Below are positions 39,493 through 47,440 of a stretch of DNA of 64,000 nt, piece after piece. The notes beneath the pieces were generated by a model. The model saw only the letters and a program-made list of their open reading frames with translations. It did not search any database and was not told the origin of the DNA. The translations under genes and the position numbers were made by a program. The stretch lies in IMG/VR virus record IMGVR_UViG_3300050821_010639, positions 88,047 through 152,046 of that record. The stretch is one strand, 5' to 3'. This DNA is from a virus. How positions within the stretch are numbered: the first letter of the stretch is position 1; each line of letters starts with the position of its first letter.

Positions 39493-40505
39493 TCACCCTC
39501 CCCTCCCCGGCATCGGCGGCGGACCTCCCATAAGGCTTAGGAAGGCTTCATAGCTTCCGGCCCCGTTGTCCGCCTCCACCCCGGCGTCAGGGTTGGCGGC
39601 TACCTTGCCGAAGCGCGGGTCGTCCTCCACCCGGTCAGCGACCTTGGGGCCGCGGATGCGGTCAAGCTCCTGCTCCTCGGGGCTCTTGCCGCCGAAGATG
39701 TCGATGGACTGTGCCATCTCAACCAGCGGGTTCCTGCCGCCGGTCTTCGACGTGTCCACCATCGCCTGCGCCCCGATGAACTGGCACACCATCTTCACCT
39801 GCCACTCAGCCAGCCTCAGCCGGGCCTTGTTCTCCCGGCCGCGCCGCGACTCCGCCGCCTCCAGGCACTGCCGGACCCGGCACAGCGGGAGGCCTAGGAC
39901 GTACTCGTCGGTCCACCCGTACTCGTGGCTGAGGACGTCGAACGCCGCCGCGAACGCGCCGGCGAGTTGAGGTCCCGCACCGTCGCCTCCGGCTCCGGCG
40001 GCTCCTTGTCCTGGCCCGTCTTGCGGAACAGGTCCAGGGTCCGCTGAAGCTTTTTTCCCAGGGCCTGCAGCTCCGGGGCCTCCCGGCGGATGATGTCCTC
40101 AATCAGGTCGAGGGTGTCGCCCAGCTCAGGGTTGTGCAGTTCCTCGTTGAACCGCGTCCACAGCGCCTGGTTGGCCTCGGTCTCCTGCTTGGTGAGCTGC
40201 GAGGCGGGCTTGTCCACGATGCCGGCTGGCCGGGTCATCGACGCCAGGAAGCCGATGGCCTCCTGCTCGGCGTCAGGAATCGACATGATGACCAGCATGA
40301 GCAGCTTCTGGCCGAACACCTCCGACCCGGCCGCGAAGTCGAGCCCGCTCTGGGCCAGCGCCGGGCCCGCCCCGTGGGTGAGCACGCGCAGCAGGCGGAA
40401 GAACTGGCGGGTCTGCATCCGCACCACTTCGACCTCGAAGCCGGTGGACAGCTTGCGGGCCTCAGGCTGCGGGTCGATGCGGTCAAGCTCGGAGTCGTCC
40501 GGCAT
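39493..40505 (-). CDS. Tail assembly chaperone, long -1 frameshift product
   Basis: Translation starts at ATG 40505 and slips back one base on GGGAAAAAAG (40059-40050). It then continues in the -1 frame (KKASADPGPVPQD, later LSHEYGWTDEYVLGLPLCRV and ENKARLRLAEWQVKMVCQFI) to the stop at 39493. This is the G/GT-type arrangement conserved in long-tailed phages just upstream of the tape measure. The long form helps load tail-tube subunits on the tape measure. Confidence 0.85.
39894..40505 (-). CDS. Tail assembly chaperone, short product
   Basis: The unshifted frame, 203 residues, starts MPDDSELDRIDPQPEARK behind GAGG. It shares its first ~150 residues with the long form. The last ~50 residues are low-complexity, as expected for sequence that mainly encodes the other frame. 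Confidence 0.8.
   Translation of the reverse strand: MPDDSELDRIDPQPEARKLSTGFEVEVVRMQTRQFFRLLRVLTHGAGPALAQSGLDFAAGSEVFGQKLLMLVIMSIPDAEQEAIGFLASMTRPAGIVDKPASQLTKQETEANQALWTRFNEELHNPELGDTLDLIEDIIRREAPELQALGKKLQRTLDLFRKTGQDKEPPEPEATVRDLNSPARSRRRSTSSATSTGGPTSTS
40050..40059 (-). promoter_or_regulatory. Programmed -1 ribosomal slippery site
   Basis: Minus-strand GGGAAAAAAG read as CTG GGA AAA AAG. It contains two overlapping X-XXY-YYZ heptamers in the correct frame, GGGAAAA and AAAAAAG. Confidence 0.85.
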
Positions 40506-40559
40506 GCGGTCCTCACAGGGACTCTCGGGGTCAGTTGTCCGAGCAATCGGCGAACAACG

Positions 40560-40597
40560 CGAAACGGCACGCTAGTCGCCGCCAGCGTACCGTTTCG
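40560..40597 (-). terminator. Hairpin between major tail gene unit and tail chaperones
   Basis: CGAAACGGCACGC / GCGTACCGTTTCG pair at 12 of 13 positions around a 12-nt loop. A terminator after the major tail protein unit would set its high expression apart from the chaperones. Confidence 0.6.
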
Positions 40598-40638
40598 TCT
40601 CTGTGTTCAGGAGGTACTCGTGCTATACCTCAGTCAAG

Positions 40639-40872
40639 CTACGGGTGCCCGCCCGCGTTGTCCTTCAGGTCCGGGTTCTTCTGCTGCTCTTCCAGGGCCT
40701 CGCCGCCGGTTACCAGGTTGTCCGGCTGCTCGGGCTTCTCCTCGGCCGGGTCGACCCCGGCCTCCGGCTGCCCCTGGGCCGTGCCCGCCGTGCCCGGCTG
40801 CGGCTCGGCCTCCACGGAGTCGCCGGCCGCGGCCTCGTCGCGAAGGGTCCTCTTGCGGTGCTTGCCCGCCAC
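40639..40872 (-). CDS. Small acidic low-complexity protein, 77 aa
   Basis: Glu/Pro/Gln/Gly-rich after a basic start (MAGKHRKRTLRDEAAAGDSV). Directly follows the major tail gene without a gap. Probable accessory structural protein by position. Confidence 0.5.
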   Translation of the reverse strand: MAGKHRKRTLRDEAAAGDSVEAEPQPGTAGTAQGQPEAGVDPAEEKPEQPDNLVTGGEALEEQQKNPDLKDNAGGHP

Positions 40873-41532
40873 CTAGACCACCGTCCCGCCGCCGGCCCCG
40901 AAGGGCTCGGGCACGAACGCCCCGGTCTCGGTGCCCGGCATGGACACCAGGCGACCGATCGCGTTGCCGGCCGAGCCGGAGGTGCCGCCGTAGGCGGACG
41001 GCAGCGACACGCCGACCTCGTTGACCGTGGAGAACAGCGCGCGGCCCGCGATGCTGCAGCTCAGGCCGGTCTTGTACGACGGGCCGGTGAAGTTGAACGG
41101 CTGGAACTGCACGCGGTACAGGATGAAGTCCAGTGTCCGGATCTGCCCGCCGGCGTCCTTGGACGGCACCCGGATGGCCAGCGGCTGGGTGACCTGGTTC
41201 ATGCTCGCCAGGGTCCACAGCGGGATGGCGTAGTAGTCCGCGCCCGCGGCGCCGCTGGAAGTCACCGTCGTGCCGGTGATGTACGCGATAGTCGAGAAGG
41301 GGATGTACCCCTCCTCAATGGTCACGTTGGCGAAGTTGATCCAGAAGTGCTCGGAGAGGACGACGTCGTCGCCGGTGTTCTCGAAGTTGCCCTGGTCAGT
41401 GGAAATCGTGCCGTTGCGAACGCCGTAGACAGTCGCGCCCTCAGCCCCGGTCGAGCCGTTCAGGATGGCGGCGTGGCTGAGGGAGAAGCCCTCGAACGGC
41501 GTGCCCGCAAAGGTGTTGCTGGCGGTGGGCAT
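40873..41532 (-). CDS. Major tail (tube) protein
   Basis: 219 residues of beta-rich sequence (FENTGDDVVLSEHFWINF, IEEGYIPFSTIAYITGTTV) with Shine-Dalgarno AGGAGAGG. Position before the chaperones and tape measure, size and composition fit a siphovirus tube protein. No domain signature seen beyond that. Confidence 0.75.
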   Translation of the reverse strand: MPTASNTFAGTPFEGFSLSHAAILNGSTGAEGATVYGVRNGTISTDQGNFENTGDDVVLSEHFWINFANVTIEEGYIPFSTIAYITGTTVTSSGAAGADYYAIPLWTLASMNQVTQPLAIRVPSKDAGGQIRTLDFILYRVQFQPFNFTGPSYKTGLSCSIAGRALFSTVNEVGVSLPSAYGGTSGSAGNAIGRLVSMPGTETGAFVPEPFGAGGGTVV

Positions 41533-41586
41533 AGTCTCGGGCCCTCTCCTGCTAGGCGGCGAACCTCGCAGGCCTAATCGGCTCGG

Positions 41587-42138
41587 CTACTTGTAAGCCT
41601 GGGTGCAGTTGACCGGCGCGAACGTGAGGTCCACGAAGGCGAGGAACTTCTGCTCCCCGGCCTTCTGCGCCGCGGTCTTCGGCGGCCCCGTGAGCTGGAA
41701 GATGTACTGCCAGAGCTGGCGCTGCTCAGCCCGGGTGTCGTTGCTGCTCGCGCAGTTGGCCAGCTGGGAGGCGTGCAGGGTCTCGCCCTGGGACAGGGCA
41801 CTCAGCGTCAGCAGGGTGACCACGACCGTGAGCACCACGTCGAGCACGATGGACACGCCCAGCCCGACGGCCAGCTGCCGGGTGCGGCGGCCGGCGGCCC
41901 GGTCGGCGACCTGGGCCGCCGTTACCGCCTGGAGGCCGCTGGTAACCAGCCCCAGGGCCATGCCCAGGGTCTCCAGGCGGGCCATGATCCCCGCCAGTGC
42001 CTCCTCCGACAGCATCACGGGCACGACCGCCTGCGGAACGTCTTCCGGCACTTCCTCAGGCGGAGCCTGGCCGACTGGCTCGAACTGCCCGGAGGCCGGG
42101 TTGTAGTTCAGCGGACCCTCTTCACCCGAGCTGTTCAT
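41587..42138 (-). CDS. Membrane protein of the lysis region, 183 aa
   Basis: Pro/Glu-rich start (NYNPASGQFEPVGQ, a tag-like opening shared by other phage proteins), a helix, then one transmembrane segment (LGVSIVLDVVLTVVVTLLTL) and a C-terminal domain with two Cys. Located beside holin-like genes; possible holin partner or spanin-like factor. Confidence 0.5.
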   Translation of the reverse strand: MNSSGEEGPLNYNPASGQFEPVGQAPPEEVPEDVPQAVVPVMLSEEALAGIMARLETLGMALGLVTSGLQAVTAAQVADRAAGRRTRQLAVGLGVSIVLDVVLTVVVTLLTLSALSQGETLHASQLANCASSNDTRAEQRQLWQYIFQLTGPPKTAAQKAGEQKFLAFVDLTFAPVNCTQAYK

Positions 42139-42298
42139 TGCCTTCTTCCTGGGCTCCGGCCTGGGCAGCGCCCAGAACCTGCTTCATCGTGAGGACGGTG
42201 GTGTTCAGGTCCGCGACAAGCTGCTCAGCGCGCAGCACCAGGGCATCGATCCGCTCGTCCGCGGCAGCCATGTCACGGCCCCGTTCCTCAGCCGTCAT
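42122..42298 (-). CDS. Small helical protein, 58 aa
   Basis: ATG 42298 overlaps the stop of the holin-like gene. Begins MTAEERGRDMAAADERID; amphipathic helix (LVLRAEQLVADLNTTVLTM). Probably works with the lysis genes. Confidence 0.5.
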   Translation of the reverse strand: MTAEERGRDMAAADERIDALVLRAEQLVADLNTTVLTMKQVLGAAQAGAQEEGNEQLG

Positions 42299-42605
42299 GC
42301 TCACCCTCCAGACGGGCCAGGCTCTGCTTGATCTGGTTCAGGGACTCGACAACGAGCGACAGCGCCGGCAGTACCTGCGAGGACTGCGACTCGATGAGGC
42401 GATCACGCTGCTCAATCGCCCGGTCCCGCTCCCGCTCCAGCTCCTGGCGCATCTTCTGCGCCTGGTCCCACAAGACGTCGGCCTCACTGGTCCGGACACT
42501 GCCGGCGGTCGTCCGCCGCCGCATCAGGTACGTGACAAGCCCGCTAGCCAGTCCCGCGCCGAACGCGGCCACGCTGGCAAGGGCGGCAATAGTCCCCGCG
42601 TCCAC
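42288..42605 (-). CDS. Holin-like protein
   Basis: 105 residues: an N-terminal hydrophobic helix (IAALASVAAFGAGLASGLVT) followed by a charged coiled coil (AQKMRQELERERDRAIEQRD). Single-pass proteins of this layout next to endolysin genes are annotated as holins in actinophages. Experimental class unknown. Confidence 0.55.
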   Translation of the reverse strand: MDAGTIAALASVAAFGAGLASGLVTYLMRRRTTAGSVRTSEADVLWDQAQKMRQELERERDRAIEQRDRLIESQSSQVLPALSLVVESLNQIKQSLARLEGEHDG

Positions 42606-42616
42606 GAAGTGCGCTC

Positions 42617-43282
42617 CTACTTGCTGACGACCACGACGACGATGACGGCGGCCACGGAGATGACCACGGCCAGCAGCTGGAGGACCAGTCCCGTGTTCAG
42701 CCGCTGCTCGGTGCCATGCCGGCCGGCCCCGACGTCCTGGCCCTCGCCCCGGTCGATGCGCTCCTTCAGCTCAGCCAGCCGGTCACCGAACGTGTCCCCC
42801 AGTGCCTTGATCTGGGCCAGGAGAAGGTCGATCTGCTTGGTGAAGCTCAGCTCGGTCTTGTCCGCGGCCTTCGCCGCCGCCTGGGCCTGCTCGAACACTG
42901 CCTCCTTGGCGGCTTGCAGGGCCGCCGCCAGCGCGCTGGCGCTGGCGGTAGCCGCCTGGTCGGTCCGGACGTCCCGCTCACTGAACTGCTGGGCGATGCT
43001 GCTGAACCGCTCGTCAACCGTCGCCGAGCGGTCAGCGAGCTGCTGCTGCACGCTGGTGAACCGCTCGTCGTAGACCTCGCGGATGCCGGTCACCGCCGTC
43101 TGGATGGCGGTCGGGGTCCGGTTGACCGTCTCGGACAGCACCTGGGCGGCCCTGTCCATGGCATTCAGCCGGGTCTCGAAGATCTCGCGCAGCGACGACA
43201 GCTCGCGGAGCAGCTGCTGGGTGGTCAGCAGGGTCGGGTCGGGTCGCGGCGTCCAGTCGCGCGGCTCCTGCGGTACGGTCAT
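42617..43282 (-). CDS. Tail-anchored coiled-coil membrane protein
   Basis: 221 residues, mostly coiled coil, ending in a C-terminal transmembrane helix (LVLQLLAVVISVAAVIVVVV). Such proteins recur in actinophage lysis cassettes beside holins. Confidence 0.55.
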   Translation of the reverse strand: MTVPQEPRDWTPRPDPTLLTTQQLLRELSSLREIFETRLNAMDRAAQVLSETVNRTPTAIQTAVTGIREVYDERFTSVQQQLADRSATVDERFSSIAQQFSERDVRTDQAATASASALAAALQAAKEAVFEQAQAAAKAADKTELSFTKQIDLLLAQIKALGDTFGDRLAELKERIDRGEGQDVGAGRHGTEQRLNTGLVLQLLAVVISVAAVIVVVVVSK

Positions 43283-43294
43283 GCACGGCCCCGG

Positions 43295-44092
43295 CTAGAC
43301 GCCTGACATGTCCGCGAGCAGCTGCTGCAGGTCCAGGCCCTCCACGGTGGTGCCGTTAGCGGTCAGCCAGTCCTGCGTGACCACCGCCCACGCCTCCTCG
43401 GCCGCGTGCGCCTGGAAGCTGACAGTGGCAGGCTGCAGGGCTCCCCAGGTGACGTACTCCAGCGGGGCCTTGCCCGAGCCGAGGCGGCGCTGCAGGCAGA
43501 TGGCGTGCCCGCCGATGACCTCGCCGCCGCGCTTCCACGTCCACGGCTGCTGGTCGGAGAACTCGGTCTCCATCTGCTGCTGCACGTTGATGCCGACGTA
43601 CACCGTGCCGAACACGTCGAGCACCTGGCCGAGCAGGGTCTCGTCCGCCGGGTTGCCGAACGCCGCGTAGCCGGCCACCGTGTGCACCTTGCCGCTGGCG
43701 TCGGTGATGCCGGCTGACTGCTGGTCGGCGAGCACGTCCTACATGACGCAACCCTGGTCCGTGGACGGGTCACCGGGGACGTAGCCGCCCACCCGGGAGT
43801 ACACCGCCTGGATCTGGTCATCGGCGAACAGCGCCTCAGCGGCCCCCGCGTACGTGGACCACGCGCCGTACATGTGGCCGACGGCGGCGATGGCGCAGTC
43901 CTCAAGCTGGTCGTTGAGGTACATGGGCCAGGACGTCACCGCGCTGGCCCGGTCGACGTCCGTGGCCAGCGGCACCGGCGGCAGCCCGGCCGCGCTGAGC
44001 GCGACCCGCGGGTCCAGGTACTTCTCCAGCGTCAGCCGGGGCCGGGCGGGGTCCGGGTGCCGGCGTCCGTACTTGCCTGCCTGCCGTGGCAT
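43295..44092 (-). pseudogene. Papain-like cysteine peptidase interrupted by in-frame TAG
   Basis: Two segments in the same frame are separated only by TAG at 43741-43739: residues 1-117 (ending DPSTDQGCVM) and a second part (DVLADQQSAGITDASGKVHT onward). The catalytic Cys is in the first (LEDCAIAAVGHMYGAW) and the His in the second (GGEVIGGHAICLQRR), so neither half can be active alone. A single C-to-T change of CAG (Gln) explains the stop. Alternatives are readthrough or a sequence error. Probable endolysin peptidase or virion protease; an HNH endonuclease gene sits directly upstream. Confidence 0.7.
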
Positions 44093-44149
44093 GCTGCCTC
44101 CTGCGTGACGAAGGGCGAGCCCAAGACCCTGGCTCGCCCTTCCGATCGG

Positions 44150-44683
44150 TCACGCGGAGAAAGTCGGCTGACGCCGGTTGTGCGCTTGCGTCAGCCAGTC
44201 AGCCCAGCGAAGGTTGCCGGGCTCATAGTTACCGTCGTTGTCGATGCGGTCCAGTGTCATGCCCTCGGGCCGGGGCCCGAGGTTCTGCTCGATGTACTCG
44301 ATGAACGCCCCGGCGTCATGCCGCCACGGCTCCCAAACACTGATGCCACGGGCTCCGTACCAGCGGTAATTGTGCGCGTTCGGGTCGTAGCAGCGCTTAT
44401 TGATGCGCAGCCAGAGCCGGTAGAGCGGGTCCTTGTCGCCTGCTGCCCGGCCGTGCGTCGTGAGGGTGCGCTGTGCCAAAGTCGCTACCTGCTCGCGCTT
44501 GAGGCAGCCACAGCTCTGCGACTTACCGTTGCGCAAAGCGAATACGAGAACGTCCTGATGGGTGCCACACTCGCAAACACAAGGGACAACGCGGTGACTG
44601 GCATCTCTCAAGAAGGATTCGCCGGCCACTGCCCAGCGCCCGAAGTGCATGCCGACTGGAAGAGGGGGAAGAGGCTTGCTCAC
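44150..44683 (-). CDS. HNH homing endonuclease with AP2-like N-terminus
   Basis: 177 residues. N-terminal GMHFGRWAVAGESF and a Cys knuckle (CVCECGTHQDV, SQSCGC) are followed by LWLRINKRCYDPNAHNYRWYGARGI and LDRIDNDGNYEPGNLRWA, the signature of phage HNH enzymes of this group. Inserted between the LysM lysin and the interrupted peptidase. Confidence 0.8.
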   Translation of the reverse strand: MSKPLPPLPVGMHFGRWAVAGESFLRDASHRVVPCVCECGTHQDVLVFALRNGKSQSCGCLKREQVATLAQRTLTTHGRAAGDKDPLYRLWLRINKRCYDPNAHNYRWYGARGISVWEPWRHDAGAFIEYIEQNLGPRPEGMTLDRIDNDGNYEPGNLRWADWLTQAHNRRQPTFSA

Positions 44684-44702
44684 GCCCCCAGTTTAGCATG
44701 CG

Positions 44703-45275
44703 TCAAGGGGTACACCCATCGTATGGGGCCCAGTCGCTGTAGCCGTCCTGCGCCACCGTGTTGGCGTAGACCTGGTTCTGCTCGGCGACCGACGCGTTGC
44801 CGAAGTCGGCCGGAGCGCCGCCGTGCGCGGACCAGGTGGCCGCACTAAATTGGTACAGGCCCCAGTGGCCAGAGGCGTTCCAGGCGTCAGGGTTGCCGCC
44901 GGACTCGCGGGCGATGATGCACGCCTGCATCGAGCCGACCGTGCCGGATACCGAGGTCACCGCGGGCGCGCTCGCCGGCTGCTGCGGAGCCGGGGCCTGC
45001 GCCGCGCTGGCGTGCGAGACGTAGTGAACCGGCGAACTAGGCGGCGAACTGCCCGGCGAGTTCCCCATCAGCCCGTACCGGCTGGCGATGGCCTGGGCGG
45101 CGGCCTGGCAGGCGACCTTGAACACCTGCCCGGCGTAGATGAGGTCCGGGTTGGCGACGTTGTTGTTGTAGGCCAGGGCGAAGTAGTCGCCCGGGTCCCC
45201 GCAAGCGCGCCCGGCGATGGCCGACAGCGTGTCGCCGGGGCGGACGGTAACGGTGGCAGGCGGAAGTGCGTGCAT
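44703..45275 (-). CDS. LysM plus transglycosylase-like lysin
   Basis: 190 residues. LysM at ~8-58 (TVRPGDTLSAIAGRACGDPG, NPDLIYAGQVFKV), a Ser/Pro/Ala linker, then an Rpf/transglycosylase-like domain at ~112-190 (QACIIARESGGNPDAWNASG, GLYQFSAATWSAHGG) with the expected catalytic Glu. No signal peptide. A peptidoglycan hydrolase for lysis or entry; Shine-Dalgarno GGGAGA. Confidence 0.8.
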   Translation of the reverse strand: MHALPPATVTVRPGDTLSAIAGRACGDPGDYFALAYNNNVANPDLIYAGQVFKVACQAAAQAIASRYGLMGNSPGSSPPSSPVHYVSHASAAQAPAPQQPASAPAVTSVSGTVGSMQACIIARESGGNPDAWNASGHWGLYQFSAATWSAHGGAPADFGNASVAEQNQVYANTVAQDGYSDWAPYDGCTP

Positions 45276-45437
45276 GGGTGTCTCCCGGCCAGGCGGCGCG
45301 CGCCGGTGCCGGCTCCCCTCCGGCGGTGCGCCCCGGGGTCAGGGGAGGCGCGAGCGCTCAGCCGCCGGGCTTACTGGCGGTCAGGTGCGGATCAGGTGAC
45401 GGTAACACCATGACCAGCACGAGCGCTCAGGAACGCG

Positions 45438-46031
45438 CTAAGCCGCCCGCACCAGGCTGAGCCGTGCCTGCAGCAGGCCGGACAGGTCGCCCGGCTTGAC
45501 GTAGCCTGTCCAGCGCTTGTCGTCAAAGAGCTGCACGCCGTTGAGCCGGTAGGCCGCGTCGACGTACTGCGAGCAGATCATCCGGTTAGTCGACTCGATG
45601 TACCCGCGCAGGCCGGGCGCCGGGACGCGCAGCATGTGCAGCACCAGCGCGCCGTAGTCGGCGAACGAGTAGCCGGTGTCCTGGTGGCTCACCGCCCAGG
45701 CGGTGATGCCGGTCCGCTGGGTGCCGGTCAGGTCGATGAGCCCGGACGACCACAGCGAGCCGGGCAGCTCCCAGGCGGGGCACGGCAGGGCGCGCTTGCC
45801 AGGGCCGCTCGGGTAGGTGCTGACCGTGTAGCCGAACGGCCCGGCCGCGTCGGCCTTGCCGATGTAGACCGTGGTGTGGTCGTAGAACTGGAAGCGGTCG
45901 CCGTCCAGCCACTGCCCGACGGTGATGCCGAGCCCGACAGGGCCGCTGACCGGGACGCAGCAGAAGTCACCGGGCCGGGGCCGGGACACCGCGATGGGGG
46001 CAGGCCAGCCGGCTACGGCGCGGTAGTGCAC
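45438..46031 (-). CDS. Permuted NlpC/P60-type peptidase-like protein
   Basis: 197 residues: GDFCCVPVSG at ~21-30, QFYDHTTVYIG with the candidate His at ~70, and ICSQYVDAAYRLNG with the candidate Cys at ~152. His-before-Cys order is that of circularly permuted papain-fold (YiiX-like) enzymes. Start GTG 46031 has no Shine-Dalgarno but a TCCGATTA element 7 nt upstream. Likely cell-wall amidase/peptidase of the lysis module. Confidence 0.65.
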   Translation of the reverse strand: MHYRAVAGWPAPIAVSRPRPGDFCCVPVSGPVGLGITVGQWLDGDRFQFYDHTTVYIGKADAAGPFGYTVSTYPSGPGKRALPCPAWELPGSLWSSGLIDLTGTQRTGITAWAVSHQDTGYSFADYGALVLHMLRVPAPGLRGYIESTNRMICSQYVDAAYRLNGVQLFDDKRWTGYVKPGDLSGLLQARLSLVRAA

Positions 46032-46046
46032 GCGCGGCTAATCGGA
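46032..46046 (-). promoter_or_regulatory. CCGATT start element
   Basis: TCCGATTA, 7-nt spacer GCCGCGC, GTG 46031. The preceding gene's last codons (TCC GAT TAG) are part of the element. Confidence 0.55.
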
Positions 46047-46283
46047 CTGCTTCCGGTGCACCTCCAGCAGCCACTCGATGCCGGCCGTGTGCCCCATGAT
46101 GTCCTCGCAGGCACCGCCTGACTCAGGGAAGCAGCGGTGGTACAGGTGACGGCGCAGCCGCCTGGTCCGGCCGATGACGACGCTGCCCTCGGCGTGCGGC
46201 CGGCCTAGCCAGATGACGTACCACTCAGCCGGCCGCTCCTTGCCCTGGGCCTCACGGTGCACGCCGGCCGGGGTGAACCGCAT
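46038..46283 (-). CDS. Small hypothetical protein, 81 aa
   Basis: ATG 46283 (TTG 46292 possible). MRFTPAGVHREAQG, then WYVIWLGRPHAEGSVVIGRT and a CFPESGGACED segment. Unknown. Confidence 0.55.
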   Translation of the reverse strand: MRFTPAGVHREAQGKERPAEWYVIWLGRPHAEGSVVIGRTRRLRRHLYHRCFPESGGACEDIMGHTAGIEWLLEVHRKQSD

Positions 46284-46292
46284 TCCGCCCAA

Positions 46293-46682
46293 CTAGCCAG
46301 CCTGCCTCAGGTGCGCCTCGTAGTCGGCGATGAGCCTCTTGGGGTAGTAGAGCTGCCTCGGCCGCCCGTTCTTCCCGGTCGTCCAGTGCTCCTCGGCACG
46401 GCCGACGGAGGCCGCCCACTCGCGCAGCCCGGCGTAGAACTCACGGGCCTGCGCCGAGCCCGGCTTGCCGTGGCTGGCCAGGGCGTCCGGCGCCTGCCCG
46501 GCTTCCAGCCAGGGGGCGAGCACCTTGTCTAGTTCCTCGCCGTGCTCGCCGGTCAGGTCAAGCCGGACATGCTGGACACCGCGTTTCGTCCTGTACGTCA
46601 GCTCCACCTGCACGTCGGAGGCGACCCGCTCCCCCGCCCTCGCGTGCAGGTCGTCCCAGAGCTTGACCAGGATCTCTTGCAT
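46293..46682 (-). CDS. Lsr2-like nucleo-associated protein
   Basis: 129 residues with Lsr2 layout: N-terminal beta/dimerisation part (VELTYRTKRGVQHVRLDL, then GEELDKVLAPWLEAGQ) and a C-terminal DNA-binding part (AREFYAGLREWAASVG, GKNGRPRQLYYPKRLIADYE) with an RPR in place of the AT-hook RGR. Host Lsr2 silences AT-rich foreign DNA. A phage version could interfere with or substitute for it. It lies in the neck/lysis part of the late operon. Confidence 0.6.
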   Translation of the reverse strand: MQEILVKLWDDLHARAGERVASDVQVELTYRTKRGVQHVRLDLTGEHGEELDKVLAPWLEAGQAPDALASHGKPGSAQAREFYAGLREWAASVGRAEEHWTTGKNGRPRQLYYPKRLIADYEAHLRQAG

Positions 46683-47143
46683 CAGGCACCCCGGAACTGG
46701 ACGGGGGCGACCGGCGGGCGCTCGGGTTCAGCCTCGTCGGTGAGCCCGGTAATTGCCCTGCCCATGAAGGCGGTCAGTTGTGCCTGCCCGCGGCGGCACC
46801 GCTCGTCGCGCATGACCCGGCTGCCGCGCGGCTGGCTCATGGGCATCCGCACCCAGTTCTGGCCGTAAACGATGCCCGACTTCAGGAACCCGTCGACCCC
46901 GCCGCCCGGGTGCGTGTAGGTAACCCGGGTCGCCGCCATGCAGGCCAGGCACGGCTCCATCATCTTGTACCGGCCCTCGCTCGCGAACATCACGCTGACG
47001 CCCCGGGGGATCTCGGACGGCGGCTCCCAGTCATCGAGCGCGAACTTATGGTGCCCGGCCCGGCACCGGACCTGCTTGATGGGGATATCTCCCGGGTCAT
47101 TGCCCTCGGTCCCCCCGACTACGCTCAGCCTTCGGTCGTTCAT
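46682..47143 (-). CDS. Hypothetical protein with Cys pairs, 153 aa
   Basis: Strong Shine-Dalgarno GGAGGTGAG. VRCRAGHHKFALDDWEPP and PCLACMAATRV suggest a zinc site; the C-terminal part is Arg/Gln-rich. Not recognised. Confidence 0.65.
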   Translation of the reverse strand: MNDRRLSVVGGTEGNDPGDIPIKQVRCRAGHHKFALDDWEPPSEIPRGVSVMFASEGRYKMMEPCLACMAATRVTYTHPGGGVDGFLKSGIVYGQNWVRMPMSQPRGSRVMRDERCRRGQAQLTAFMGRAITGLTDEAEPERPPVAPVQFRGA

Positions 47144-47173
47144 TAAATCTCACCTCCGGTGGTGAGGCTACCG

Positions 47174-47440
47174 CTATATCACCTCGCCGTCAGTCAGTGT
47201 CGCCACCAGAGTTCCCGTCAGGTCGAACCTGTGCAGCACGCGACTGACGCTGACGCCGCGCTTGCGGAGCCGCCCCCGGCAGTCGTCGCAGGGCAGCTCG
47301 ATGAGGTTGTCCGGGTGCACGAACGAGGGCGACTCACCCAGGACGATCAGCTTCATCAGCAGCTTGCCCGGCGGGCAGTCGCCGTTCGGGAGCGGCACCG
47401 TGGCCGGGCACCGGACCTCGATCTCCTCCACTGCCGTCAC
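47174..47440 (-). CDS. Com-like zinc-ribbon protein, 88 aa
   Basis: GTG 47440 overlaps the glycosyltransferase stop. VRCPA...CPPGKLL followed by LIELPCDDCRGRLRKRGV gives a CxxxC/CxxC ribbon like small phage zinc proteins. Might bind nucleic acid. Confidence 0.55.
   Translation of the reverse strand: MTAVEEIEVRCPATVPLPNGDCPPGKLLMKLIVLGESPSFVHPDNLIELPCDDCRGRLRKRGVSVSRVLHRFDLTGTLVATLTDGEVI

Noticed and set aside
40629-40645. CTTGACTGAGG half-operator upstream of the tail chaperones
   Set aside because: Only one arm and no -10 at 16-18 nt.
41569-41590. CCGATTAG after the 41587 gene
   Set aside because: About 40 nt from the next start, which has its own Shine-Dalgarno; does not fit the 7-nt rule.
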